This document shows, piece by piece, positions 38,626 through 50,586 of a stretch of 64,000 nucleotides of DNA. Source of the stretch: Acorus gramineus (Eukaryota > Streptophyta > Magnoliopsida > Acorales > Acoraceae); the NCBI GenBank assembly GCA_030737835.1, contig CM060847.1, forward strand, positions 1,488,001 through 1,552,000, written 5' to 3'. The notes under the pieces are model-generated. The model saw nothing but the letters and a program-made list of their open reading frames with translations, was not told the origin of the DNA and made no database searches. Position 1 is the first letter of the stretch. Every line of letters begins with the position of its first letter. The position numbers and the translations under genes are program-made.

Positions 38626-39269
38626 ACACTTTCCTTTTGCTACGGCAGTTTTTATTTGCTCATCGGTTATATTGTCAATGAAGAAGATAAGAGGTCTGTC
38701 AATTCTTCCCTTTATTGTTTCACTTGCATGGGAAAAATTCAGTACTTGAAAACTATATTGATGAAGCAAATCATTCGTTCATCAAAGGTGGTGGTGACTC
38801 AGTGTAGTACATGAAACAATGTAGTAGTTTTTCATTTGCTGTAAGTAACCTCATGTGTTGAGTTAAAAATTTCCAACTTGGATGTCTGTGAAGCCTGGAA
38901 TGCAACACCACAAAGTGATTTATACATTATGTTTTAATCTGAATGTGACTGATTTAAATTAAATATTTCCCACATATAGATGTTTGGTTATTGATTTTGT
39001 TGAACTCTCAGGTTAGAGAACCATGAAACTCTTCTCTCCCTTCAAAGTCAAGTAGAGAAGATGTTCTGTTTAACAAATGACTACTATATTGATTTTGTTG
39101 AACTCTCAGGTTAGAGAACCATGAAACTCTTCTCTCCCTTCAAAGTCAAGTAGAGAAGATGTTCTGTTTAACAAATGACTACTATATTGGGTAGCACAAA
39201 TGAATGTGGATCAAAACATTGTAATAAACTGCTTATTGAATTCAGAAAAGAAAAAAGAAAAGGATCCTC
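38626..39269. other. Intergenic between convergent MOC1 and methyltransferase genes
   Basis: The two stop codons face each other 644 bp apart, so the two 3'UTRs may be close or overlap. It contains the tandem duplication at 38990-39185. Confidence 0.7.
38990..39185 (+). repeat. 98-bp tandem duplication between the convergent genes
   Basis: Copies at 38990-39087 and 39088-39185 contain the same run (GTTGAACTCTCAGGTTAGAG, then CTTCTCTCCCTTCAAAGTC, then ACAAATGACTACTATATTG); I saw essentially no differences. Confidence 0.9.
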
Positions 39270-42200
39270 TCAAGTTTTTGATGCTGTTTTGCAATTGCTG
39301 TTTAGTGACATTTCAAATATCACTCCTTCTAGGTTTCTCACAATTGTTCGTGTCCCCTGCACTTCATTGATCTCCAGTCCATGCTGAAAAGCTTCATCAA
39401 TAACCATTTTATCCATCCTGTTCACAATTGTTTCGAGTTGGTATATCAGTTTATGGATCTAAAAAATGTTATGAAGATGTGGTAAAACTAGTATCACTTT
39501 CGAAAATAACACATCCAGTGGTGACATAAGACAAATCAAGAATTAAATGCAAGCAGGAGACAGGAGTTTGTAAGATATTGATTAGGCTTGTAACCCAGTT
39601 TGGGTTCAAGCCAGACCAGGGTGGATCCAGACCCGACTTGGCAGTGGATCCACTGGACCCGGGTCCTATTCAAGACCAGGTGGACCCAGGACAGAACTGT
39701 CTCGGGTCTAGAGGTGTAAAACGAGTCGTGCCGACACAGCACGACATAGCACGAAGCACAACACGTTAAGAAACAAGCACAGCACGACACGGACAAGTTT
39801 ATGGGCCGTGCCAGGCCAGCCTTGTGACACGTGGACCGTTTTTAGCACGGCATGACACAATAATTCACAATAAACGGAGCATATAATATGTTGAATAAGT
39901 ATCTCATCTCATTGTTTTATCAAATATATATAATGTTTTTGTGTGTATACATGTATATATAATACATTTATATAATTTTTGTATGTATAATATTAAGAAA
40001 AGTAAAGTTTAGAATTAAAAAAATTAAAAAAACTATTTTTAAAAAAATCATGGGCTGGCCCGCTAGACCCGTGGGCATCCTGTTGACCCGGTGGGCTAAG
40101 CACAGCACGGCACGTCACGTCAAAGTTAATGGATCGACACGGTACGGCACGGCCCGCTAGCCCGCTTTCTAAATGGGCTGAGCCGGGCCGGCCGACACGG
40201 CCTGTTTTACACCTCTACTCGGGTCTGATCCTCATCTATCCCTATATAACTATGTTCTGATTGAATAAACTATTCGTGAACCAAATAAGGGAGTAGAGTT
40301 GGCAATAACATTTTTTGGTTGATTTATAAAAACAATTTTTGAAGAAAATTGTTGACTAGTTACTGCAATATATTAATCCGGAAACTAGTAAAAAATGGAA
40401 ATACATGACTTGAAACAAAAAAGACACCTTCCCAGGTGAGCAGTAGCTACTGTTGATATATGATAACTGGTGAAAAATAATCCAAAAAGGGTCATTAACA
40501 GTGACATTTTTAGTGGAACCTCTCTCTTCATAAATGGGATGCAATATGGTAAGTCACCATAAATATTTGCTTTTAGCTAGCAAAACATAGCAGGAGTTCT
40601 AAGCATAATATTATGATTAGTTCTTCACAAACCCAATCTATTGCAATCATCAGCATGCTTCCAGACTGAATAAGATTCAGGCAGTGGATCATAAGATGTA
40701 AATAGCAATGACTACCAGCAAGAAATTGTCACATACTTGAATCAATATTCAAACAATTAAGTCATCAGCATGCATGGGTAGATATCTTACATCTTAGCCC
40801 GTGAAACATAAGCGAGTATGAATTTGCACTGGGGGCCTTGGAGACGAAGAATTTGCTGTACAGTAGTGAAAAGCAGAGGAATGCTTGACTGCTGGAAACG
40901 TATATTGTGTCAATGGTCCCAAAAATACAAGAATTGAAATTTCAAAAACCAGCAACATGGTCAATTGACAAAGTAAGGTAGCATTTGGAAAAAGGGTTTG
41001 AATAAATTTTGGAGATTATGCTTTTGCAGGAATTATACTCATTTTTCCAACGCCCTCAGTTGCCCCAGCTTTTAAAGAAAGTGAAAAACAAAGTTATAAA
41101 AGCAGCTTTTTAGGAGCCTAACAAATGTATGTTTTTCGAAAAGCTGTTTCCAAAAGTTGCTTTAAGTGAAAAGCTCTTTTCCAAACTTTTTAAACATAGC
41201 CTAAGAATCAGATAGAGTCATAAAGGATATAAATATCAGCTCCAAGAACAAGCTCAAATCCACCGGGATATTTTTGTAAAATGTGATTTATTTGATCAGA
41301 ATTCCCCCACTCTAGCTTCTCGGCTGCCAATCCTGCAAGTGAAAACAAAACGGAAAAAAAAGTAGATGCAAAATTTTCATTCTCAGGATCATGAAATCAG
41401 ATTTTGATGGCTGGAATACTCTTGAATTGTTATGTGTGTGTCCTTGAATTTTCATTAACTATGATGGATAATATTGTACTAGCAAGCTTATCTACCAGCA
41501 CAACTTGGACTGTCAGATGCTGCTTGGAGCTCTATGTTTTTCCTCAAGATCTGAAAATATAGCAAGAATAACATATTAGACTGTAGGGAAAATATGACCA
41601 GAATATGTACAGTTGAGAATAACAGCTTCCTCAAATGTCTGCATAACCAAATTATATAATATGATCCTAATTTGTTAATCATTCTGTTAAGTTTAGCTTT
41701 GCATTCGGCTATTCATTTTCCTGTACACTCGTTCATCCATTTAATTAAACCTATATAATGTGAACCCGAACATAGCAAAAAAAAAACCCTATGCTATACT
41801 TGTCCAAGATATATGCTATCCATGAATGAATATGATAATACAGGATACAGAAAACAGAAAAGGTGGGACTGATGGTTTCAAGACCTTGCCTCGAGGACTT
41901 CATCATTATGATCGGTTAATACAACCTCATGGCAAAATCTGCTGCAGAGTATACCTGTGATGCCTATAAAGATGCAACAGAAAGAGTTATGAACCAGACA
42001 TCAAACTAGATGGAAAAATAACACAAATAAGATTTCATCCTTACCAACTCCAGATCCCAACTCGATAATAGATCGGCCCCTGATTATGTCCGCGTTATTT
42101 GAGAGGTACTCATTTAGTAACTCTGCTCCTGGCCACACCAACTGTCCCGTAAGATCATAATCAGCTGCCACACATATTGTCAGTATCAATCGTATAAGAT

Positions 42201-43221
42201 AATAAATCAGAAGAAAAGAAGAAAACTGGTCATTTTGAATCATTTGGTATGTTGTCTATAATAGATTACATGGCAGCCTAGGAGATAAGAAAATTATACT
42301 GTCAAAATCTATCTATCCTACTCTTCTATCTCATTAGAACTGTAAAATTATTCTTTTTGTTTTTTTTCTAGTAGTTGTAAAGTACCTTTATGCATCTTGT
42401 AATACTAGACCTTTGGTCCACTTTTGTGTTTAATCAACTTATCAAAATGAATATTTACTTTGAAAAAAATTATCATATGATTATTGTTAAAAAAATCAAG
42501 GATTATAGTTAAAGGTAATCCCAACCTCGATTAAAATATCAAGCACAAAAGATATTGCGAACACGAAACATATATTCAACAATATATCAAGATATCTAAT
42601 ATACATTGCACAAGAAACTGGACTGCCAACAAAAAATTTCCAATGCTAGCAATCCATTAGGAAATCCACCAAATCTAAAGAGAGACAACAATTTCAACAG
42701 TGTGTATTAATCAAACCAAACCCATTAAACAATACAATCTAATTCAGCAATTAAAACATTCGGAGCAAAAAAAAAAAAAGATCAAATTAATAAAACGAAA
42801 AAAACCCAACACATATGAAGGATTCCTGATTTGGGTAAACATTACAACTGATGAATCCAATGCGTATATGTTTGGAGAAAATAAAATCAACCCATCTGAG
42901 ATCACTATTTGAAGAACACCCCCAAAAAAATGACAACTTTCAATAAAAAGTGAATAAAAACCAACAAAAAAAAGGCATCTTTGACTACCCATTTAGATTC
43001 AGTGCTTACTGGAGGCGGATTGGAGGCAGAGGAGGCGAAGAACATTAGACCCAAATGTGAATGTGGTGACTTCATAGCTGCGGAAAGACAACAATACAAG
43101 TCAGAGAGTGGGGGATTGGAGATCTGAAAGAGGGGGTTTTGATGGGTTACTTGCGATTGATGAAGAAAGACTCGTCTAAGCAGACAATCTCTTCTTCTTC
43201 TTCTTCGTGGTCTCCCCCCAT
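39270..43221 (-). CDS. METTL21-type protein (lysine) methyltransferase
   Basis: Eight exons: 43221-43151, 43077-43010, 42164-42045, 41963-41890, 41550-41496, 41332-41231, 40899-40791, 39417-39270 (747 nt, 248 aa). A seven-beta-strand SAM methyltransferase of the METTL21/EEF1AKMT type: YDLTGQLVWPGAELL (residues 49-63), motif I IIELGSGVG at 79-87, LTDHND after strand 2, LVLGADICFQQ (the acidic post-IV region) and AYVSRAKMMDK. It ends FEMSLNSN-KTASKT. Family members methylate lysines of elongation factors and chaperones; the substrate here is unknown. Six introns are GT-AG or GC-AG: intron 4 starts GC (GAG|GCAAGG at 41889). Intron 6 is AT-AC: it begins ATATCCTTT at 41230 and ends ATATAC at 40900. 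Only these boundaries keep the frame and give ADICFQQSSIPLL. Confidence 0.9.
39590..40260. repeat. Older repeat hosting the hAT element in intron 7
   Basis: The DNA on both sides of the 39709-40217 element (CCCAGTTTGGGTTCAAGCC, GACCCGGGTCC, CTCGGGTC) has the mirrored CCC/GGG pattern of hAT-like relics. Its limits are uncertain. Confidence 0.35.
39709..40217. mobile_element. hAT-type non-autonomous element, intact ends
   Basis: A 509-bp element with perfect 14-bp inverted ends TAGAGGTGTAAAAC / GTTTTACACCTCTA and a perfect 8-bp duplication CTCGGGTC (39701-39708, 40218-40225). Subterminal zones repeat GGCACGGC and CACAGCACGAC. No ORF. It lies in intron 7 of the methyltransferase gene. Confidence 0.92.
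40977..41201. mobile_element. Tourist-like MITE inside the AT-AC intron
   Basis: A 225-bp element with ends GGTAGCATTTGGAAA and, inverted, GGCTATGTTTAAAAA, and TAA on both sides (40974-40976, 41202-41204). It makes up two thirds of the 331-nt intron 6 of the methyltransferase gene. Confidence 0.65.
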
Positions 43222-43964
43222 TTTTGAACCGGCGAAATGGTTCAAGCTTTCGACTACTTGAAAACATCAGTCCTACTAGACGTATATGCCACCTCAACAT
43301 ACATCGTATAGTTGTATCGTATAGTTGTATATTAGTCTTCTTCCACATAAGATGTGTGTAAAAAAAAAAAAAACTTTTTTTAAAATCTACCTACAACTAA
43401 TACTCTTAATTTTTTAATATACCATGTTATATATATATATAAATGATATAATGAAGATTTCATGAAATATTTTTTTTACATATATACCCTTTAATTAATT
43501 TTATATTATAAAAATATTTCATTTGAAACTCTAAAATCAACTATATCGCTTGAATATATAGATAAAAAATTATATTTATATACAATTTAAACATTTTTGA
43601 ATTATATTATTGACAATAATAAATCATCAATGATATTTTGTTAAAATGTGATTGTTTAAGAGTATGTATGCAAAAAAACCCATTAAGATTCGGTGAATAT
43701 TGATGATATTATCCAATTTATATATAGATAAAAAAAATATCAAAAATTAAATTATACATGAAATTCTTGATAAATTTTTAAATTTTCAAGTATAACTTTA
43801 ATTGAGGTGAGCAATAACTCGTTAGAAAGAGCTTTTCGATATATACTTATGACTGTGAAATATATTTTTTTCAAAAATGATTATTTCACAATGAAAAGTG
43901 AGATCAAATGTTGAAACTCAAATTTAACTTGAAATTAGCTATTTATCATCCAAAATACAAATCA

Positions 43965-44225
43965 TATGTGTTTTTTTTTTAAATAGTAAACATCATTTAT
44001 ATATGTTTTGATAAAAAAATATATTTATCTATTTCGAATTAAATGAATCTATTTTTAGTTAATGTAAAAAAAAGTTTAAATATACATATATTTCATCTAT
44101 CAATACATATATTTCACTAGATTTCTAACTATGCATATAAGATTGTATTTTATACAGTAAAAAAAACTTTATACCAAAAATAAAAACGAGTGTAGTTTGC
44201 GTTTTGGACTGTAAAACGAACTCGG
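43965..44225 (+). repeat. Copy of the TGTTAGACTCAGTCA-type MITE family
   Basis: Contains the family blocks ATATATGTTTTGATAAAAAA, TTTCACTAGATTTCTAAC and GCGTTTTGGACTGTAAAA. The left end is missing. Confidence 0.5.
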
Positions 44226-44314
44226 AATAATATATTCCGTCATGTATAACCCATCCGTTGGCATGGGCCTCTGGCCTATGGGCCCAAATATGGTAGTAAG
44301 GAAAAACAAAAGGA

Positions 44315-44585
44315 AATGTTAGATTCAGTCATTTTTATCAATCAAAACTCAGACCATCTAATTCAATCATTTTTTTTAAATAGTAAACACCATTTAATGA
44401 GATATATATATTTATAAAAAATATATGTTGCTTTATTTTGAGTTGAATGAATACATTTTTAATAAATGTAATAAAAAATATATATATATATATCGTTTAA
44501 CGAGGTATATGATTTAATGGATTTCTAACCAAATATATAGGATTGCATTTTGGACAGTAAAAAAAATCGAGTGTAACAACACCCA
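44315..44585 (+). repeat. Copy of the TGTTAGACTCAGTCA-type MITE family, near full length
   Basis: Starts AAATGTTAGATTCAGTCAT, then AAAACTCAGACCA, AATGAGATATATATA, GGATTTCTAACC, and ends TTTTGGACAGTAAAAAAAAT with GAGTGTAACA. A further, more diverged copy may follow at 44607-44960. Confidence 0.6.
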
Positions 44586-45144
44586 AAACAAAATTACAAA
44601 AGCAAAAATGTTAAGACTCAATCACCTTTCTAACCTCAAATGCATTTTACACCCTATTTTATTTTCTTAAAAAATTGTATACCTCATCTAATGAGAAATA
44701 TGTTTTTGTATAAAATGAAGTATCAATTCCACTGAATTATATGAACTTATTTATCGAATGTGAAGAAAATGCTAATTAAATATAGACCTTCTACAGTGAA
44801 TGCATGTGTCTAATAAGATATATGAGTTACAAATGAGAATGTATATATATGCATGTCATCTAATAAAAGAAATATACATCTTTATATATAAAAAATGAAA
44901 CATATACTCAAATTAACCATGTAATGAAGTATATACACAGAAAATTTGTATGATTAAATCCCAAGACACGAGTAAGGTGAACAAGGATTGGAATAAAAAC
45001 TTACTTTGTTATTCTGTCATCAATAAAGAATAAGAAAATTAATTAATTAAATTAAGCTCTCTTGTTCTTAATCACCAAGCCCTCCAATTATAGCAAAGAA
45101 GAGATGTGGCCCCTTCAAAAGAAAGTGAATGTGTTTGTTTAAAG

Positions 45145-45310
45145 GGCATTGTTATACTTAATCATTTTTATAGTATAAAATACAGTCTTATATGTATATC
45201 GTTAGAAATCCAATGAGGCATATATATCGATAGACGAAGTATATGTATTATTAAACTTTTTTTTTTTTACATTTATTAAAAATAGATCCATTCAATTGGC
45301 TTTAATTTTA
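45145..45310 (-). repeat. Partial, inverted copy of the same MITE family
   Basis: Starts GGGCATTGTTATACTTAATC, the mirrored terminal block, and includes GTTAGAAATCCAATGAGGCA. It is cut short on the right. Confidence 0.5.
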
Positions 45311-45647
45311 ATAAGTTTTTATGTACATATGATAAACTAAAGGGCGAATAGAATGAATCAATATTATAGAAAAAAATTAGTAAATGGCCAGACTAAGCTA
45401 GTTAACAATCTGATAAAAATATTAGTATTAGTCCTTAATCTATATAAAAAAAAGAAACTAATATTTAAAAATCCGAAATGATTAAAAGTACTCAATTATC
45501 TTGCATGGTTATTCATAATCTTATATTTAAACAACATTCACATTTTCTGTTTAATGACATCTAAAGGAGGCGAGAACTCTGACATATCCTTAATATATCA
45601 TGATTAATTACCGCTGATATATCTTAATATGTCATTATATGTCATGA

Positions 45648-45723
45648 TTGTTGTTGAGGTAATTTCAATTAAAAACTCTGATAATATCCTTAATATGTCA
45701 TGATTAATTACCTCAACAACAAA
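45648..45723. repeat. Hairpin with 17-bp perfect arms
   Basis: TTGTTGTTGAGGTAATT and its exact inverted copy AATTACCTCAACAACAA, separated by about 42 nt. The block ACTCTGA...ATATCCTTAATAT...CATGATTAATTACC is also present twice here as a direct repeat. Confidence 0.75.
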
Positions 45724-48494
45724 TTATTTTACGCATGTTTATTATATGTAAAGTATTGGTAAAAAAATCTTAGCCCTGTCTTCCATGTCAAGCACCCTTT
45801 TGCCAAAATAATTAAACTATTGTTTTATATAAAATTCGATAGCTGTGACCTAATTTATTTATAAGTTCTGATAATAACAAAAAATTGTTTATCAACATTA
45901 ATATATGTTAATGGTTCAATAATATCTATTTGTGTAATTCGCAACATGTACACACATTTCAAGGGATCATAAACTTCTATCTGTCTCTTATCCACGTCTT
46001 CATATTTAATTTATTTAAGATGAATCATATAATGCAAAGCTGATTTTCTTGTATACAGTGAGGAAAAAAAATCAAGTTGAAAATCTCTTATATTGTTCAA
46101 ATTGTTATATATCATAGATAAATTATCTACGGTGAAAAAAAGGGCTTAAAAATGAGGGCTTCAAAATGAGTGTTGTTACGTACACACAATCCTATTTACA
46201 ACCTCACGTGTAGTCTCATATTTTTCCAACGAGTTACAAGTTTAGTTAAACAAATTAAATCACGTAATTTTTTTGTTTCTACTATATAAGTGTGTTCATT
46301 GCTCCATATATCTCAAAATTAATGAACGTTAACATGCATGAATTTAAAGAAAATAAAAAACACTGCAGTTATATGACATTATCCAACTTTCAAGACATAA
46401 AATATTCCTTCTTCATTCTCTTTCATTCTTCTTCAGTATCCATAACTTTCCTATCAGAACTGGCATGTCTTTCCAAGGTCTGATATATCTCCTTTTAAGT
46501 GTTGCAAGTGGTCCTAAAAACCTTCAACAAATGGGTCAGATAGACAGTAGTAATGATGGGATGTGGGAGGACAAAATAACACAATAAAAAGGGGGTGTGT
46601 GTGTGAAAAAGCTATGTATGTTTTTGTGAGTGAGAGAGAGAGTTTTTTTTTCCATCTGCTCTAAAAGACAGAAAAGGTGAGCACGCCTTGAGCCACGCCT
46701 ACACTCGATTTGTCTCCCCCCAACTTTTTTTGTCCCCTCTCTTTCTCTCCTTCACACATACTGTACCATTTCAGTCTGCCTGTTTATTTTACTATAAATA
46801 ATTAATTTGAGGCTTTAGAGACTGTTTAGAACATTGTTAATAGGATGTATGTTTATAAATGTCACCTTATCTAACATAGTATATAAATTTTATTTTTATG
46901 AAAATGTATGCTTGCTTAGATGAATAAGCATTTCAAAAAAAATAATTCAAAACATGTTCAAATCAATACAAGAAATGAATATATATATACTTCAAAAAAT
47001 TGTGCTTAGAATAAAAGCTGCACTTGTTATTCAGTGGTTTCCTTCCTAGCTAGCTAGGTTATTAATTCTATATATGGTCTAAGTAAATAATAGTATAATA
47101 CATTTGAAACTTAATAGTTTTGACACTAATTATCAGGGAACTAAAGTTAGGATACCAACTAATTAAACAGATCCCAAAAAGGTCATACTAATTAATGCCA
47201 AAGGCACACCAATTCCCCAAGTCTTTAAAGCACAACATGCCATATTCAGGACAATATTTTTATCCAAAGGATGAACACTAGCTAGGGACTCCCATCATGG
47301 CTTTTTATAGTCAGTCAATCTAGATTTTGAAACATTGCATCACTAACTCTTGTTGTGTTGGGTCTGACCAGGTTTGATAGTCAAAGAAGGTGTGGAAAAA
47401 TGGAGTGCATACACCAACATGCATGGAATCATTGATCAGTCTAATAATTAAGATAGTTGGCGTAAATAGTCTAGAGATCACTTATTGACTTGGTGCTCAA
47501 AATAATGGTGTCCAATGATGATGGGAGATTTAACTTCCACCACATGAACACACATGTTGAACTGTAAAAGTAGAAAAAAAATGAAGGTTGACTAATTAAA
47601 GATATCTTTGTGGAATATGTTATGTGGCACTGGCACTAAATTTAGATATAGACACATCACTTCTTCTTCCTCAATGTCTCTCTCTCTCATCAAATTGTCC
47701 CTCAAAACTGGGTATCATATATCTCTACGACAAGCATGTCATATATATATATATATAAGGCCAATATTTTTTTCCATTGCTTAGTTAAATATAACTGTTC
47801 TAAATTCATTATATGAATAAGACCATATATATAATGAATGAGCCCATTGCATTTGATGGATTCAAACAAAAAAAAAACACAAATAGATGATTCAAACGTA
47901 TCACATATATACTAGTCACACTCATTTAACATGATATGTTAATAATAATTAATTAATTGCATGCAGAGCACCAGTGGTGATATTCATAAATTTTATTTAA
48001 ATTAAGACAATTTGAAATTAATTAAGAGCATTTTATATGTTCTGTCTTCGTGACAGCATATGTGATATTACCACAGAGAACTATGTGATAACCACACATG
48101 CATGGGATCTAAAAAAAAAAAAAAAAAACCAACTCAAAACTAATTGGTGTGTAGTACTTATCATGTAGAAATGTGTGATAAGGGGTATCAAGACCGTACC
48201 CTTTAATGAACGAATGTTTCCAAACTAATTGGAAATATGATACTTGTCATAGAGAATAAGAGAAATCTATGATAATAAACACACACAAAATCTGAACTCT
48301 TATAATTAATGAACAGTTAATTCCAAACTCGCTGGCATGTATGATATTCTGATCATAGAGAATACAGCATTTGAGAGAACAAATTGCATCCGAATCCATG
48401 GAGAATAATTATGTTGATTCCAAACGAATTAACTGTCCTGAATGAAATTTTCTTTTTTGTAATCTTGAAGTACAATAAACCTCTAATATAACCA

Positions 48495-48695
48495 CATATA
48501 AATCTAATACGCCTTAATTAACACATACATAGAAACCAACAATGTATAAGAAGTTTAATTTGCTTAATTAATTATTTTCCCACATACAGAGAGTACATTC
48601 CATATAAATCTAATGCACCTTAATACATACATAGGAACCAACAATGTATACAAAGTTTAATTTGCTTAATTTTGCCACATATATATATAGAGAGT
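48495..48695 (+). repeat. Direct repeat of about 100 bp, diverged
   Basis: ATATAAATCTAATACGCCTT...ACATAGAAACCAACAATGTA...GTTTAATTTGCTTAATT at 48495-48575 recurs at 48602-48672 with small changes. Confidence 0.7.
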
Positions 48696-48912
48696 GTATA
48701 TATCCCTCAGAGTTTACACATTGAAACAAATCAACAAACAAACTAGCCAACCTAGCTCATTGAAAACACACACTGAAGAGTTTCTCCTTATTAAAACCAA
48801 ACACAACATGCATGCATCTCCTAATACACACACAACTCAAAACCCTACTCATGCATGATACAAACATTGATTATCATACATAAAAAAACATGCACAATTC
48901 AAACACAATCAC

Positions 48913-50445
48913 TCATATAGAATTATAATCCGAGCTGACTCGCCTCCGCTTGCACCGATCACCCGAACCGTCCCGTTCAATCAAAGACTTCAAAGCTTCG
49001 CGCAATGATCCAATCGAATTCTCTTCTTGTTCTTGTTCTTGTTCTTGTTCTTCTCCTGCGACGATCAAAACGTTCTTCACTCTCCCGCCGACCATCGACA
49101 TCTCAGCCTTCAAAGTCCTCAGCCGGAGAGACTTCAATGTCTTGATCAACTCCGGGAGGAGGTCCGACCGGTCTTCGCAACACATTATGGCTTTGTAGAC
49201 CGATTGGTGGCGGGGGTGGCGGCCGATGTGAGAGACGGAGATCTCGTCATGTTCGGATGGGAAGACGTCGGTGGTGGTGCCGGCGATCTCCTCCGATGTC
49301 CTTTGTTTTAAGTCCCTTACGTGCTCCACCACCTTTGCTAGAAGTGAAGCTTTGTCTGTCTGTGAAAACAAAAAAAGGTCTGTTAGTGAGACGTGGAGAT
49401 AGTTAAAAGATATATGGACAACTTTCCACAAACCCTAAAAAAGTTTTGCATCTTTCCCTCTCTAAAATTAGAGACAGACCCACCTCTTCAAAGCAAAGCA
49501 ACTTTCCCAAAAATCCTAACCCTGGAAAGTACCACACTACCACCTTCTTTATCTATACATAAAGTTCAAACCCTAAGATACCAAGATGAATTGATTTGGA
49601 AAGAAAGAGCTTAAAAATTATGTCTACTTGCAGAATATGGATCTAATGTATATTTGTTTTTGGTGGTCTATATGAATCTGATTACTTCAACCAAGGATTC
49701 ACCCAATTATCAAGTTTTTTTGTGTGAAGATGACTTAGTAAAGATGAGCCACTTGAATACCTAACCATAGAAAACCATGAAATGGAGGAACTCAGATGGG
49801 ATCTAGTCAGGGTAGGGTCCAATTAGGGTTGGATTCTATCAAAGTGAAACACCAAAAAATTCTATTGAATTTCAATCTCTTATATCAAAACTGATATGGA
49901 AACCTAACCATTGAAATCCATGTATATACAAAAAAACACAATAAACAAGCCAATCACAGAGAGATCCCACAAAACTTTAAAACAAGCTCATGTTGCTGTG
50001 AAACACTACAAGAAAACTGGATCATCTGAAATACCAAACCCTATAATATCATGACAAGATGATCAGATCACCCAACCTCACATACTTAGCATGTGAGATT
50101 GCTCATTGTTTTTATCACAAGTGCCTCCTATCGCGAACTGACCACACCTGACGGGATCCAGATTGATCTCACCCCACAAAATACATAAGAGTAATCACTC
50201 ATGATAATTACTTTGGAGTTGCAAGGAAGAAGGGATCGAAGTCTCTGGAGGTGGGAATTGATCCTCTCCCTCCTCCTCTTCTCCGCCTCCCTATGGTTCT
50301 TCGAGGCGGTGGCGGCGGCTAAGCTCCCATCCGGTGGGATACCGCTGGCGATCGAAGACACTGGGGGGAAGAGAGAGGAGAAGAGAGTGGTGGTGGTGGT
50401 GGTGGAGGAGGATCCTCTTATGAGATCCAACATGGAAAAACCATG

Positions 50446-50482
<37 letters not shown>

Positions 50483-50586
50483 CTCCACCAACTTTGGTAC
50501 GGATTGATGATTCCTTGAAGAGTCCGATGATGATAGATCGTGTCTGAGGAGGGTACCTCCCCCGGCGGCGTGTCTCTTGGCTGCAT
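48913..50586 (-). CDS. bHLH transcription factor (AtbHLH106/107/30/32-like)
   Basis: Two exons, 50586-50212 and 49359-48913 (822 nt, 273 aa). The bHLH domain starts at about residue 95: KNHREAEKRRRERINSHL carries His98, Glu102 and Arg106, the H-E-R triad that reads E-box DNA, followed by LRSLLPCNSK-TDKASLLAKVVEHVRDL for helix, loop and helix. The intron after CNSK is at the usual place. The C-terminal part (EHDEISVSHIG, CCEDRSDLLPELIKTLKSLR, AEMSMVGGRVKNVLIVAGEE) is the ACT-like dimerisation domain of this subgroup. Low-complexity runs of Asn, Thr and EQ repeats flank the domains. In-frame ATGs at 50685 and 50733 would add a Lys/Thr-rich leader of low-complexity origin; I prefer 50586 because MQPRD resembles the start of bHLH106. 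Likely nuclear and acting as a dimer. Confidence 0.9.

Larger units (their letters stand above)
43222..48912. other. Gene-poor intergenic region
   Basis: AT-rich DNA with several diverged MITE copies (43965-45310), a 17-bp hairpin (45648-45723), and at 46560-46760 a GT-, GA- and CT-rich stretch that looks like plant leader DNA but has no ORF behind it. From about 48050 to 48700 there are decayed direct repeats. No gene is supported. Confidence 0.55.

Noticed and set aside
42744-43075. Alternative start of the methyltransferase at MKSPHSHLG
   Set aside because: The ATG at 43075 is out of frame with the family sequence. The correct frame reads YEVTTFTFGSNVLRLLCLQ and joins to MGGDH at 43221 through a short intron.
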